Positions 20,961 to 33,406 of a DNA stretch of 64,000 nt are shown here, piece after piece (position 1 is the stretch's first letter; each line of letters starts with the position of its first letter). Origin of the DNA: Anodontia alba (lineage: Eukaryota > Mollusca > Bivalvia > Lucinida > Lucinidae). Made by a program: the position numbers and the translations under genes. Location: the NCBI GenBank assembly GCA_964016985.1, contig OZ024823.1:25632095-25696094 (forward strand), in the 5' to 3' direction. The notes below the pieces were generated by a model. That model worked only from the letters and a program-made list of their open reading frames with translations, was not told the origin of the DNA and searched no databases.

Positions 20961-21730
20961 TGTTTAACTGTTAATACCTGATTTGTTTGTTTAAGACAAA
21001 TTATTGATTTGTTGCACTGTCTAAGTGATTAAAGTCTAGCCATTGCCGATTGAAGAGATTATATGCCTATAAACTTATTTAATCTCCTCAAAACCGATTG
21101 ATTTTCCTCAGAGTTTCATTTTAAAATACTACTGTTACGGTTATTTTTTATGTGTATACCTTATATATCTTTTAACAGAAATGATGCACCAGCGGGTGGG
21201 GGGCGGGATGCTTATTTTAGTTTTCGTTACCGTTTTGTGTGCGAGTGGCGGAGGGGCGCGGGATCCCCTTGCATAACTTTGAAGACTTTTTTTCACTTAC
21301 TATTTTGTCACTTGGTCATACAGTGAACAATACGACCATTAAACAGAACTGTAGATATGCAACGTTACTTCCGACACGGCTGTAGCGAGAACCATTTTCA
21401 TAGACCTTTTTTCTTCATACCTGATTGTTCTAATTGTGAAAGTTTAACTTTACAACAACATTGGTTATATTTAGAAGAAACTATATACAGCTCATTTATG
21501 TATTTCAGGAAGTAAGTTATAACACTCACATGTACTTTTTACACCAAGATGTTATCTCTCTTACGTTTTATTTCAGCATGTAGTCAGCCGAGTGATACTA
21601 GGAATAAACTTCTTAAATAGATTATTGGTAAAATATTGGTATTTTAGGTTTTATCTTCGTCATTCGGAATTAATTTCCAAATATAGCAACGGTTTGATGA
21701 ATCTGCAAAAAAAGTCTATCAGAACTACTG
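20961..21730. other. Unassigned stretch
   Basis: A G-rich segment near 21193-21265 (gcgggtggggggcgggatg) stands out in otherwise AT-rich sequence. No gene or dyad was recognised. Confidence 0.55.
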
Positions 21731-21734
21731 AGCT

Positions 21735-21887
21735 TTCCAGCTCACCAGAGCCAAAGGCTCCGGGGAGCTTTTAGTATAGACAGTGGTCTGTTGTCTGCGT
21801 CGTCAACATTTTCAAACAACATCCCCTCTGAAACCGCTTGGCCGATTGAAATCAAATTACATGTGGAGCGTCCATGGGGTAGTGGAA

Positions 21888-21925
<38 letters not shown>

Positions 21926-22200
21926 AAGGTCTGGGACGCTTGACCAAGATGACCATATATAATAAAAACCTTTGAAAGTCTTCTCAGGAACCGAACAGCC
22001 TATTATCTTGAAACTTAGCATGCAGCACTGGTGGCTTAGATCCTATCAAGTCTATTCAATTGATGACTCTTTATTAACTTTAACCTATTTTACGACAACG
22101 TCAAATTCGGCCATTTATGCTTTTGTATGAAAAAAGGCAAAATTGTGGATTTTTTTTTCTGATTTTTTGCAGCCTGATTCTATTGTAATCAGCTGAATGA
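21735..22200. repeat. AGCTCACC..GGGGAGCT repeat, single unit
   Basis: It begins ccagctcaccagagccaaag, then ctccggggagcttttagtat, with a stretch like the larger tandem repeat downstream (cctctgaaaccgcttggccg). Poly(T) at 21891-21923 is inserted. This type of sequence is common in mollusc intergenic DNA as I know it. Confidence 0.6.
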
Positions 22201-22202
22201 AC

Positions 22203-24440
22203 TTTTTAGCTCACCTGAGCAAGGCTGAGGATGAGCTATTGTGATCGCTTGCCGTCCGTCGTCGTCCGTCCGTCCATCCGTCCTCCGTCGTTCGTCCTTC
22301 GTCCGTCCGTCCGTCCGTCCGTCGTCCGTCCACAACTTTGAATGACTTCTCCTCTAAAACCCCTGGGCCAATTTTCTTCAAACTTCATATGAAGCTTTCT
22401 GTTAAAGGGTGATTTAAAATATGTTCGAATGGTTATGGTCCGTTAATCAAGGTGGCCGCCATGCTCATATATGGTAAAAGCACTTAAAAGTCTTCTTTTC
22501 CGGAACCAAGAAAGTTTTGGGGCTGAATCTTGGTATATAGCATCATGGACTCAAGATCTACTAAGTTTATTAAAATGATGACCCTAGATTGACCTTTGGC
22601 CTTTTACGGCAAGGTTAAATTTGCGTCTCTATAGATTTGTTTGGGGAAAATGTTGAAAAGTCATTTTCTCAAAATGTATTAAAGACTAATGGCTCAAACT
22701 TACAATGGGTGATTAAAGTTGTAAAATATTTTAGTTATAGTAAAACATTTTGTCCCCTGGGGGTTATCTGTCCCTGCGCCTGGGCTATATACATCTATAA
22801 AATTGTATAATTTTTAAATATCTTCTCCTCAAACCGCTTGAGCAATTTTCACAAGATTTCATATGGGGCCATCTGTCAAAGGGTATTGCTAGTTTGTTCA
22901 AATGGTTCCGCGCCATCGAACAAGATGTCCGCCATGCCCATATATAGAAAAAAACATTTAAAAATCTTCTTCTCCAGAACTAAGAAAACTTTGGGGCTGA
23001 ATCTTGGTACATAGCATTGAGGACTCAAGGTCTACCAAGTTTGTTCAAATGAAGACCGTAGGTTTGATCATTTTACGGCAAGGTCAAATTTGCGTCCCTA
23101 AACATTTATATGGGGGAAAATGTTGAAAAATCATTTTCTCAGAATATATTAAAGACTAATAGCTGAAACTTACAATGTATGATTAAAGTACGTAGTAAAA
23201 CAGTTTAGTTATAATCAAAACTGTGTCCCCAGAGGGTTACCTGCCCTTGCCACTGGGCTATATACATGTATAAAATTGTGTAATTTTTAAATGTCTTCTT
23301 CTCTGAGACCTTTAAAGCAATTTTCACGAGATTTCACATGAGACTTTCTGTTAAAAGGGTATTGCCAATTTGTTCAAATGGTTCCGCGCAATTGAACAAA
23401 ATTTCCGCAATACCCATATATGGTAAAAACCCTTAAAAAATCTTATTCTCCTGAACCAAGAAAGCTTTTATGCCTTATCTTGGTATATAGCATTGAGGAC
23501 TCAAGATCTACCAAGTTTTGTTTTAAAATGATGACTGTAAGTGGACCTTTGACTTTTTTACGGCAAGGCCAAATTTGCGTCTTTATAGATTTGCATGGGG
23601 AAAATGTTGCAAAGTCATTTTCTCAGAATGTAGTAAAGTCTAATGGCTGAAACTTACAATGCGTGATAAAAGTAGTAAAACATTTTAGTTATAATCAAAA
23701 TTTTGTCCCTTTAGGGTTATCTGCCCTTGCCACTGGGCTATATACATGTATAGAATTGGGTAATTTTTAAATTTCTTCTCTGAAACTGCTTGAGCAATTT
23801 TCACCAGATTTCACATGGGCATTCTGTCGAAAGGATATTACCAATTTGTTCAAATGGTTCTGCGCAATTGAACAAGATGGCCGCCATACCTATATATGGT
23901 AAAAACTCTTGAAAAACTTCTTCTCCAGAACCGAAAAAGCTTTTGGGCTGAATCTTGGTATATAGCATCGAGGACTCAAGCTCTACCAAGTTTGTTCAAA
24001 TGATGAACATAGGTTGACTTTTGACCTTTTTGCGGTAAGGTCAAATTTGCGTCTCTGTAGATTTGTATTGAGGGGTAGGAGGGGGGGGGTTGAAATTCAT
24101 TTTTTTTTCCTATATGTATTTAAGACTAATGGTTCAAACTTACAATGTATGATTAAAGTAGTAAAATGTTTTAGTTAGGATCAAACTTTGCCCTCCCAAG
24201 GGGTATCTGTCCTTGCCCCTGTGCTATATACAGGTATAAAACCATGAAATCTTTAAACGTCTTCTTCTCTTAACCACTTGACCAATTTTCACCAGATTTC
24301 ACATGAGGCCTTCTGCGGAAGGGATGTTGACGTTTTGTTCAAATGGTTCTGCTTCATTGAACAAGATGGCCGCGATGCCCATACATGCATATGGTAAAAA
24401 TACTTAAAAATCTTCTTTTCAAGTACTAAGAATGCTATGA
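22203..24440. repeat. ~475-bp tandem repeat, about 4.5 units
   Basis: It opens ttttagctcacctgagcaag followed by a (CGTCC)n block at about 22253-22331. Units carry TCTTCTCTGAAACCGCTTGA, ATTGAACAAGATGGCCGCCA, CCCATATATGGTAAAAAC, GGGCTGAATCTTGGTATATA and TTTTACGGCAAGGTCAAATT. The ATGCCCATATATGG landmark lies at about 22461, 22934, 23410, 23886 and 24375, spacings near 473, 476, 476 and 489 bp. Frames are interrupted in every unit, so no protein is inferred. Confidence 0.92.
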
Positions 24441-24501
24441 GTCCACCGTCTAAATTAGTGGTTTGAACATATCTTTCGTTTACACAGCTACGCGATTAAT
24501 A

Positions 24502-24833
24502 CAGTTGACTCTCGTTATCTCGACCTCGCTTATCTCGAATAACCGCTTATCTCGAAGTGAAAATCTGGTCCCTGCTTAAAAATGAACATCTAATAACAAG
24601 TAACAAAATATTGTGGAAAAGAGGAGAAATTGCTCCTAAGGAGCAATTTCTCCTATTTTCCACAATATTTTCAACATATGTCTAACTTCAAGAGTCCAAT
24701 TACATATACATTTGTTAAATGCGGTTGTTCGATTTATTTTTTCCTCAAGTCTGCAAATCTGATATGTCGAAGTACGGATATCTCGAAGTATTTTAGAGAG
24801 TCCCTTGGAGTTCGAGATAACGAGAGTCGACTG
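24502..24833. mobile_element. Pogo-like MITE (P family), 332 bp, TA target site
   Basis: The ends cagttgactctcgttatctc and gagataacgagagtcgactg are complementary and flanked by TA on both sides. The centre is a hairpin of attgtggaaaagaggagaaa, ttgctccta and complement. CAGT-type ends and TA duplications are typical of pogo-related Tc1/mariner elements, so that assignment is inference from termini. Confidence 0.82.
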
Positions 24834-25006
24834 TAGTTACTTTGGCTAGGAAGTTACTTAAAGTACCTGCAAGTAGAAAGTATAGTAGGAAAATATGAAA
24901 AGTGACCAAAAATTAAATGCTATAAAGCAGATTTTTGAAAGTACAAAGTGTTTTAAGAAATCTGAGTCGAAATGAGCTAAGTTTGCAGAAGTGGACTTGC
25001 TCACCC

Positions 25007-25286
25007 CATTACGAAAACACGCCTATTCAAATATATAGAAGTTTTCACCTCCAAAAACTGAAAATTTTCGGATAAAAAAACTCTGATATTTTTCATATTT
25101 CTGCTCAAAACATAGATTGTGGGTCCTCGTTAGAACCGCCTCGACGAGGTGGTTCTAACGAGTACCCACCATCTATGTTTTTGAGCAGAAATAAGGAAGA
25201 TAATGTATACCCCTGTAAACCCCAGTTTTACTATATAAAAGTGGGGTTTAAGGGGGTCTAAATTATATAGGCATGTTTTCGTGATG
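25007..25286 (-). mobile_element. A-family hairpin MITE, copy 5 (inverted)
   Basis: Full length. The hairpin has two arm mismatches (gggtcctcgttagaaccgcc against gtggttctaacgagtaccc). Confidence 0.9.
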
Positions 25287-25663
25287 CACTTGATCGCACG
25301 TACTGGCCCATGCGCCTCTTGTTTAAATTTAGAAGAATTTTTGGTAATACTGACTTTTCTCAACAATTCATAAATATTGCAGCTAATTACATGGCATATT
25401 ACTGCGTCTGACCTGGGTCTGCACTGTTTGCCAGTTACCCTTTGCAGGAGGCTCTCCAGACTAATATGAGTTAAGAAACTTGTCAGATGTGCTGTAGGAG
25501 CTCTTCTCCCACACTGAACATCATGTGACCATGAAAATCACTTCCAAGTCATTGAATTTTATGACATATGCCAGCGTAAAAAATAGACTTTTGAAGCATT
25601 AAAATGAGTTTATACAGTTTTGTTGGAAATATTAATGCTAGAAAGAGTGATGTAATATTTATG

Positions 25664-25942
25664 CATTACGAAAACATGCCTATTCAAATATACTGAATTT
25701 TTTTCCACCAAAAAATGAAAATTTTCAGATGAAAAATTCTAATAATTTTCATATTTCTGCTCAAAAACATAGATTGTGGGTACTCGTTAGAACCGCCTCG
25801 CGGAGGCGGTTCTAACGAGTACCCACAATCTATGTTTTGAGCAGAAATATGAAAAATAATGTATACCCCTGTAAACCCCAGTTTTACTATATAAAAGTGG
25901 GGTTCAAGGGGGTCAACATTATATAGGCATGTTTTCGTGATG
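25664..25942 (-). mobile_element. A-family hairpin MITE, copy 6 (inverted)
   Basis: Full length, 380 bp after copy 5 and in the same orientation. The loop is ccgcctcgcggaggcggttc, one base off the usual CGNCG. Confidence 0.9.
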
Positions 25943-26111
25943 CAAGAACGAGTTTCAATTGCCTTTGATGCCATTTATTAATTTGTTCATTTCCTATGGC
26001 TTTCTGCATATGTATGCGGTGGCATTCTACATGGTGTTGTTAATGTTTAAAATGCCTAAGATTTCCTGGTAACGTTTGCACACACCCTAGTGTGGAAAAT
26101 CGGACAAATAG

Positions 26112-26321
26112 TTAACCCTTGTCCTGCTAAACCTGGATATACCCTTAATTTGCAAACAGTGTAGATCCAGATCAGTTGGCTTCTGAAGAAACCAACTGAT
26201 CTGGATCTGCACTATTTGTCAGTATGTGATTTTTTATTTTTTATCTAGGTCAAGAAATCTGATTGGCTGTCAGTTAGAAATGGGCGTGGCATCTTAATTT
26301 ATTCCGCATGACAAGGGTTAA
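26112..26321. mobile_element. C-family MITE, best-preserved copy
   Basis: The left end is ttaacccttgtcctgctaaa and the right end cgcatgacaagggttaa, bounded by TTAA. The central dyad pairs gatccagatcagttggcttc with aaccaactgatctggatctg. The right part includes gggcgtggcatcttaattta. Confidence 0.85.
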
Positions 26322-26328
26322 CCTAATG

Positions 26329-26652
26329 CAGTAAAACTTCAATAACTCGAACACCGATGACTCGTCTACCGTGGCTAATTCGAACTCGTTTTTAATCCCT
26401 ATGATATTCTTCTCAAAACATTAAGGGGCATTTTCTTATTTTATCACTGAAATGTACGTTGTGTGTACTCATTAGAATCGCATCGACGAGGCAATTCTAA
26501 TGAGTACATTAAACATACCATTATTTTAAAGAAGATCGAAAAGACATTCCCAAATTATTCATATTTGCCTCCTAACTAGGCACTATAATTAACCCTCAGT
26601 GGTTCGAACCACCCATGTCTAGAGCAAAATTCGAGCCATCGAAGTTTGACTG
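26329..26652. mobile_element. CAGT-ended P element carrying the A-type hairpin
   Basis: The ends cagtaaaacttcaataactc and cgaagtttgactg are imperfect inverted repeats of CAGTNNAACTTCGATGGCTC. The centre at about 26464-26510 is a hairpin gtactcattagaatcgcatc / gaggcaattctaatgagtac, clearly related to the family A core although the termini are unrelated. Confidence 0.75.
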
Positions 26653-26814
26653 TTATTCAAAATGAAATGGCATCACGTCTATAGTAGTTATTATGTCGAT
26701 TGTTGTCCGCGTGATTATTATTGACCAATGAAATCAAACTGCGCGTTTGTACGAATTCCAGGTAACGGTTATTTATAGTCGCGTTATTCTTGTCACTGTG
26801 ACGTCAGAGTGCCG

Positions 26815-26930
26815 TGTAAAACCTGGACTGGGACATTGGCAAACAGTGTAGACCCAGATCAGACGCCGCAAGCGCGGCATCTGATCAGGGTCTGCACTGT
26901 TTGCTGAAATTACAGGAAGTAGAGGGTTAA
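26815..26930. repeat. D-family dyad
   Basis: The arms ggcaaacagtgtagacccag, atcagacgccgc and gcggcatctgatcagggtct, gcactgtttgc pair around a small aagc loop. Confidence 0.8.
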
Positions 26931-27107
26931 ATGGAAAAAGTCCCTTTTCAGGACCATTTTCCGAGTCTACACTCAGAGACAATCGACACATCAATGCTGT
27001 CAGTACTTTGATTACTTTATATGAGACGGATTTATGTGTCTTTGAAAAAAAAATGTAATTACAGGTTTCTTAAATAGAATATTCCTTCATTTTCCCACTG
27101 TGTATGC

Positions 27108-27328
27108 TTATTAACATTTATAACTTTATAGGCTAATTCAGCAGACGACAAATTAATGATGTTTTTCTCTCTTCTTTTTTCTCCAAAAACTAGGCTTTGG
27201 TATTTCTTGCAAATTGTTTCCGAAGTAGAAAATTTGCATGAAATGCAAAAACCTACTTTCTTGGAAAAATAAGAAAAGTGTTTCAAATTGTCGCGTTCTG
27301 AAGTTTTACCCAGCATCCTAGCGTTAAG
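27108..27328. mobile_element. E-family foldback, diverged
   Basis: It contains ttcagcagacgacaaattaa, tttcttgcaaattgtttccg and gaaaatttgcatgaaatgca, then aaattgtcgcgttctgaag. Ends are ttaacatttat and a cctagcgttaag block. Confidence 0.65.
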
Positions 27329-27461
27329 TGCCACCCAGACGATTTTATTTCTCTCTGACGTCACACTTCCGGATAATGAAGCCAAACGACACATGCTACA
27401 CTGTCTTTGAGTTATGATTGATCTAGCTTTGCGGTAATTTTAACTTTAAAACAAAATCTAT

Positions 27462-27463
<2 letters not shown>

Positions 27464-27538
<75 letters not shown>
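27464..27538. repeat. (TA)n microsatellite, ~75 bp
   Basis: An uninterrupted TA array following attatta. Confidence 0.97.
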
Positions 27539-27540
<2 letters not shown>

Positions 27541-27541
<1 letters not shown>

Positions 27542-28100
27542 TTTTTAGAGAAAAGAAGTGACGGCATCTCAAGCGAAGCGATTCACATGAAATCATGTCA
27601 ATTGATTCTAATTTGTATGACCTTTGAGAGCAATAAACACAAAAACAAACTGAAAACAGCTGACGTGTCAAGCCTTATTTTCTCAGACAAAAAAACTCAG
27701 AAATCAAATGTCCTCAGCTGCAATTTTAATTTATTATTTTTAGTATTGTGATATAAATTTATGATAGTGTAGTGAGTTAAAGTTGTAGAAGGATATGCAC
27801 TGTATACGATAAAAACTAAACTAATTTTCAAACCATGACACCTGTGAGTTCCAAATTCATCGACCATGGAACAGCTGCCGTTACGAATAGTACAAGGTGT
27901 TTCAAACTTGTGCAGTGTCATACAGAACTGTTCCGGATGTTTTTTTTTTTTTCCGTGGACCGTGTTTCCATGGACCGTTATTGACTGAAATCATCTAGAG
28001 GACAGTATTGTGCGCGCAGAGACAGTTGACGGCTTCAGAAGTTCCGTCACTTATTGTGATTAATGTTCTTCCCAGCTCTCTCCCCGTTGCACGCTTGCTA
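27541..28100. other. Unassigned stretch
   Basis: Fragments such as gattcacatgaaatcatgtc hint at an old E2 copy. A short poly(T) lies at 27939-27951. No gene was recognised. Confidence 0.45.
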
Positions 28101-28103
28101 AAA

Positions 28104-28335
28104 GCCCAGGCTCTGAGATTATAAAAGTTTTGTTGCCCATTTCCGCTGAGCACGAAACTTTCTCTGCTAATAAATATGAAAATGCCAACAATAGTTGGCA
28201 TTTTCATATTTATTAGCAAAGAAATTTTCATGCTCAGCTATGTTTAGCAAGTAAGACTTTGCAATCGTTAGTAATTTGAGATTTATTAGCAGGACAAATT
28301 TCATGCCCAGCTGAGTTGAGCATGAAAACTGCATC
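28104..28335. mobile_element. R-family foldback, right end replaced by (AT)n
   Basis: The left end is gagattataaaagttttgtt. The core 28147-28236 pairs gctaataaatatgaaaatgc, caacaatagttg and complement. The rest carries gctcagctatgtttagcaag and cagctgagttgagcatgaaa. The related copy at 52255-52477 is intact and inverted. Confidence 0.75.
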
Positions 28336-28358
28336 CAGATCGAGATCCAGATCGCCAA

Positions 28359-28880
<522 letters not shown>

Positions 28881-28882
28881 AA

Positions 28883-28996
28883 TCTATTTATGCCGAGTGG
28901 ACTCCTCTACCTTAATTCTTCGGACCTGTTCACTTCCAACAAAAGGGGTGTCTGGTTAGGTTATATAAGTATTACCATATTTTATAGCAATTATAT
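28883..28996. repeat. D3-type element, left half
   Basis: The text tttatgccgagtggactcct, ggggtgtctggttaggtta and ccatattttatagcaatt matches the left half of the D3 element at 40456-40678. The right half is absent, replaced by the following foldback. Confidence 0.6.
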
Positions 28997-29177
28997 AGAT
29001 AAACCGTGGTTATTGTCGAGGTTTTGGGTATACTGTAAATTATACCATAGTTTGGTGACCTTTCACTGTCTGACCCCAAACGAGGCGGAGCCGAGTTTGG
29101 GTCAGACAGTGAAAGGTCACCAAATTATGGTATACTTTACAGTATTCCCAAAACCGAGACAATAACATGGTTTATCT
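28997..29177. mobile_element. 181-bp foldback with ~85-bp arms
   Basis: The left arm runs agataaaccgtggttattgt to tcactgtctgaccccaaac and the right arm from gtttgggtcagacagtgaaa to acatggtttatct. A gaggcggagccga loop separates them. Arms differ at only a few positions, implying recent origin or arm homogenisation. Confidence 0.85.
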
Positions 29178-29646
29178 GTTTTAACCAATGTATGGGACTG
29201 TTTTTTTTGTTGTTGTTGTTTTTTGTTTGTTTGTTTTTTCTTATAAAAACTATACTTTTATTTATTTAGTATATCTTTTTCTACTTTTTTTTACTTTTAT
29301 TTCTCTTTTTTTATATTTTTATGCTAAAGTGGTAACAGGCAGTCTGATGTAATGCTGTACCAATTGACCTTGTGTACTAAAAAGGATGCAACAACCCACC
29401 TTTTTTTGAATTAAACTAACTGAGGCACTACTGCTAAAATCTCATTGGTTGCAATCTTGTCAATCAAAAGAAATTATATCAGCATCTTAATTTGGTCAAA
29501 CTTTGGTGCAATCTGGTTGGTCAGCTGTAGCTTTGGTCATTATAATATACTCCAGACAGACTGTCTGGTTTCATGTGTTTTATTCAACAAAAATGTCATT
29601 TTTAAATAGAAAGTTGCTCAGTGCAGATGTAAATTTGAAGTTCCTC
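29178..29646. other. T-rich unassigned stretch
   Basis: TTG/T-rich sequence at 29190-29310 precedes ordinary AT-rich DNA. No gene was recognised. Confidence 0.55.
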
Positions 29647-30117
29647 TAACCTTTACCACTCTCTGGACAATATCAGCCGACAATGTATTTGATGATACTT
29701 TCTTAGTTTTTCCAGCCAACAGAATTTGACATTTCATGCAAACTGTCTCAAGTTGAGACAATAAACATGAAATGTCAAATCCAGTTTCCTGAGAAAAATT
29801 AAGAAAACTATTTAACAAATGTCATCTGCTGAAAATTAATGGTTAGCACTCTGGGCATTTTCAGCAGACAACATATTGCTGATGTTCATTTTTTTCCAAT
29901 AAACGATTGACATTTGGAGACAATTTGCATGAAATGTCAAATTCTGTTTTCTAGGAAAAATACGAAAATGTTCAAAATGTCTGCTGAAACAAAATTCAAC
30001 ATACAACATTTTGAAATATTTTTCTTATTTTTGCCCAGAAAACAAAAACCTGTTTTGGGGAAAAAATATCAGCTTGTCATCGCCTGCGGAATTAGCCCAG
30101 AGAGTGAAAAAAGGTTA
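29647..30117. mobile_element. Cluster of E-family copies, two and a half units
   Basis: The first unit (29647-29843) starts ctaacctttaccactctctg and has arms tttgacatttcatgcaaact / aacatgaaatgtcaaatcca. A second begins at about 29840 with ggttagcactctgggcattt. A third right-hand part ends cccagagagtgaaaaaaggt and taagg at 30117. Unit boundaries overlap, so the insertion order cannot be told. Confidence 0.7.
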
Positions 30118-30301
30118 AGGTGTACTGATGAGTTGACAATCATTCTAAAGTACACCTGTGAGATCTATAAATAAAACTATGGATTAATTTTCAAAACTGA
30201 AAATTATCCCATGGTCCAGCTATGTTATAATTTTTGGTTATTGAGAATTAACCTTAGTTTTATTTACATAGAGACAATGGAACATCCATTGGTTAAGTCT
30301 T

Positions 30302-30397
30302 AGTTATACCATGGTTCGTGCGCATGTACGATGCGATAATGCACGAGCGTGAGCGAGTGCATTATCGCACGTACATGCACAGAACCATGGTATAACT
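30302..30397. mobile_element. 96-bp foldback
   Basis: The arms agttataccatggttcgtgc, gcatgtacgatgcgataatg and cattatcgcacgtacatgca, cagaaccatggtataact pair almost fully. The loop is cacgagcgtgagcgagtg. Confidence 0.85.
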
Positions 30398-31189
30398 GAT
30401 TTATCACATTTTCATGCATGTAGAGTATCTACATCGCGAGATATTTCATGTTGAATGTTGGGAATTTAGGCCACTATGTGATAAATATATAAATAACAAC
30501 ACTTTATTACCGATACAGTAGGAATGTGATGTGTCGATTTCCAAACATAAGACAAGCCCCCACCCACCACCTGCATACCCCGGCACATCCTACGAAGGTC
30601 GAACCGATGTTTTTCACTGATTTTTTTCTATACATTGAGAAGACTTGTTCGTAATTCAAATTTTTTGGAATAGTTAAAAAAAAGGTTGTCTCTCGTTACG
30701 AAATGATAAATTAGAGCATGAACGTTCGGAGGCAAACTGTATGTATGGTTGTTAACCCAGTAATGGCTGATATTTTCCTTTTTAATTGCGCGACAGAAAT
30801 CACGAACAAACCAAAACTGCTTCTTGATTTCGTATGATTTCAAAGCCATCAACAAAATGATGTTGCAATATCTACTTTAAAAGCGCGATTGTAAACAAGT
30901 GTGACACAAAACTGAGCACAAAATATTGAACACAGGTCAAAGAAAATGACATTGGAATTTAGGCATACCATTCTTACGTTTGTCTTTTTATCTTCTAAAA
31001 ATAGTGTATTTATCTAGTTTCACACCGACAGTAGCTGACAGATATATGAAACCATTCCAAGTTTCATAACGATTATACCATCACATCTAGATTCTGAAAC
31101 TCGTGTATGCCAATTCATTTTCCTTATCAAAACAAAACGCCTGCCATTGATTCGTGACGCCTGGAATAGCAAGACGAATGCACTGCAAC
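30398..31189. other. Unassigned stretch
   Basis: A 75-codon minus-strand open frame at 30628-30855 has no recognisable signature. No repeat was recognised. Confidence 0.5.
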
Positions 31190-31415
31190 GTAACATATAG
31201 CATGCTGGGTAAAACTTTCAACAGACTACTCTTTAAAATATATTTGTTTTTTATTTTTCCCAGAAAAAAAGGAGTTTGACATTTCATGCAGCTGGTCTCT
31301 TGAGGAGATTCTTCAGGAGACAATTTACATGAAAGGACAACCCCTGCTTTCCTGGAACAATTGAAAATATCACCCATATGTGTTCTACTGAGATTGCCCA
31401 GAGAGTGCAAAAAGT
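31190..31415. mobile_element. E-family foldback MITE
   Basis: It contains gctgggtaaaactttcaaca, tttgacatttcatgcagctg with caatttacatgaaaggacaa, and gcccagagagtgcaaaaagt. The loop is enlarged with a ctcttgaggagattcttcag segment. Confidence 0.65.
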
Positions 31416-31566
31416 AATCAGGCTTTCAACAAGGGTTGATAGCAATGATTGCGTTGATTGAAGGTTCAATTATTCAAGCTTGCAAAGATTAATGCATAGG
31501 CAATTATCAATATGCTTATCATCATTACACTTATAAATTCTGAGAAAATGTTTCAATATATCGTGG

Positions 31567-31941
31567 CTTCACGAAAACATACCTATATTATTTTGACCCA
31601 TTAAACCCCACTTTTATATAGTAAAACTGGGGTTTACAGGGGTATACATTATTTTTCTTATTTCTGCTCAAAACATAGATTGTGGGTACTCGTTAGAACC
31701 GCCTCGCCCATATTTCTGCTAAAAACATAGATTATGAGTACTTGTTAGAACTGCCTCGGCTAAAAACATAGATTGTGAGTACTTGTTAGAATCGCCTCTG
31801 CCTCTGCGAGGCGGTTCTTACGAGTACCAGCACTCTATTTTTTGAGCAGATATATGAAAAATATTTGAATTTTTTTATTTGAAAACTTTCAGTTTTTGGT
31901 GGTGATTTTCAATGTATTTGAATAGGCGTGTTTTTGTAATG
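31567..31941 (+). mobile_element. A-family hairpin MITE, copy 7, expanded centre
   Basis: The outer parts are standard. The left hairpin arm occurs three times: gggtactcgttagaaccgcc, gagtacttgttagaactgcc and gagtacttgttagaatcgcc, at about 31684, 31736 and 31776. A single right arm, gcgaggcggttcttacgagt, follows. The element is about 95 bp longer than its relatives. Confidence 0.85.
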
Positions 31942-31973
31942 TATGAGAAAGTAACCAAACAAAAATATTCTCA

Positions 31974-32072
31974 TTTCTCCATGAAAACATATATTATGTA
32001 TACTCATTAGAAGCGCCTCGTTGAGTACCCGCATTATAAGTTTTCATGGAGTAATAAGAAAAATATCGCTAT
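31974..32072. repeat. A2-type hairpin element, damaged
   Basis: The text tctccatgaaaacatatatt, tactcattagaagcgcctcg, then ttgagtacccgcattataag and ttttcatggagtaataagaa form a hairpin whose right stem has lost the GAGGCGCTTCTAA part. Confidence 0.65.
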
Positions 32073-32992
32073 TTTTCAAATGAAAAAGGTGTCTTATCTG
32101 GACTTACGTTTCACACATTTTACTCTGCTAAAATGGAATTCATAAAGGCTTCATCAATTTTTGCATCTCACAAGATTCGCCCGACAGCATGGCGGATGTT
32201 TCTCATCTTCTTTACAGTAAAGGAAGTGTAAACTTTTTACGTAGACCTCATATCGAACTTTATTGTCCACACATGGAAGGGGATTAACCTAGAAATTACT
32301 GTCAGATGAGTCAAATTCAGAATCGCAGTTAATTCCCTTTGTCTGCCTGGAGTCTGTGCGACTCAGACTTAAAATATTTAGCAGTAAATTGGTCCAGTGC
32401 GTATGTGGCATAAATCCAGTATTCAACAAAATCGGAGAGCAAGAAAATGTATTTTATTTTATTGTTTTATTTTTTATTTTATTTTTTTTTTTTTTTTTTT
32501 TTTATTTTTTTACGATTTTGATATCATTGTCAACTTAAGACAACACAGAATACAGCAATAACAGAAACTTATATCACCAAAGAAAATAAAGTATATTAAA
32601 TAATTTAAAACTGGCAAAATTCGACTTCTTTCTTTTCTATTACGATATGTGGGGACATACACCTTTCTAAAACGCAAACTGTAGAATCAGCCCAATAAGA
32701 CTTACATCAATTTGCTATTATTTTTGTCTCTTTTGTTTTTCTTGCATCATGTAAGATAAATAAAATCGACATTTTGAGAAACGGTAATTTGTAAGACAAT
32801 TTTAATAGTTCTCTTCACAATTTTTAAGCAAAATGTTTCGCCAAAGTATAAAGGTAAACGAGCACACGCTTACTTATGGAGACCCTAAATTTCTGATAGT
32901 TTTCCGGCCATATGAAGGGAAAACTTTGGGTGAAATTGTTTGTCTTTTCTTCGAATAAGTATACATGTCCTGCGTATAATGTAATACCCTAC
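32073..32992. other. Unassigned stretch with poly(T)
   Basis: A T-rich run lies at about 32456-32512. No gene was recognised on either strand. Confidence 0.55.
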
Positions 32993-33275
32993 CATTACGA
33001 AAACATGCCTATTCAAATAATACTGAAAATTTTCCTACCAAAAAACTGAAAATTTTCAGATAAAATTTTTTGATATTTTTCATATTTCTGCTCAGAGCAT
33101 AGATTGTGGGCACCCGTTAGAACCGCCTCGGCGAGGCGATTCTAACGCGTACCCACAATCGATATTTTTGAGCGGAAATAATAAAAAAATTATGTGTACC
33201 CCAGTAAACCCCAGTTTTACTGGATAAAAGTGGGGTTTAAGGGGGTCAAAAATATAGGGGCGTGTTTTCGTGATG
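32993..33275 (-). mobile_element. A-family hairpin MITE, copy 8 (inverted)
   Basis: Full length. The arms show several transitions (cacccgttagaaccgcctcg against gaggcgattctaacgcgtac), so this copy is older or less constrained than copies 2 or 4. Confidence 0.88.
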
Positions 33276-33406
33276 AGTATGCAAGATGCGTCCTAACAAA
33301 CATACATGAATTACATATCTCCAGACCATTTGTCATACCCGTGCCATCTGGTCAGGACAAGATTAAGAACTAATATGTTATGCCACTGTAAGAAATATCT
33401 CAAAGC

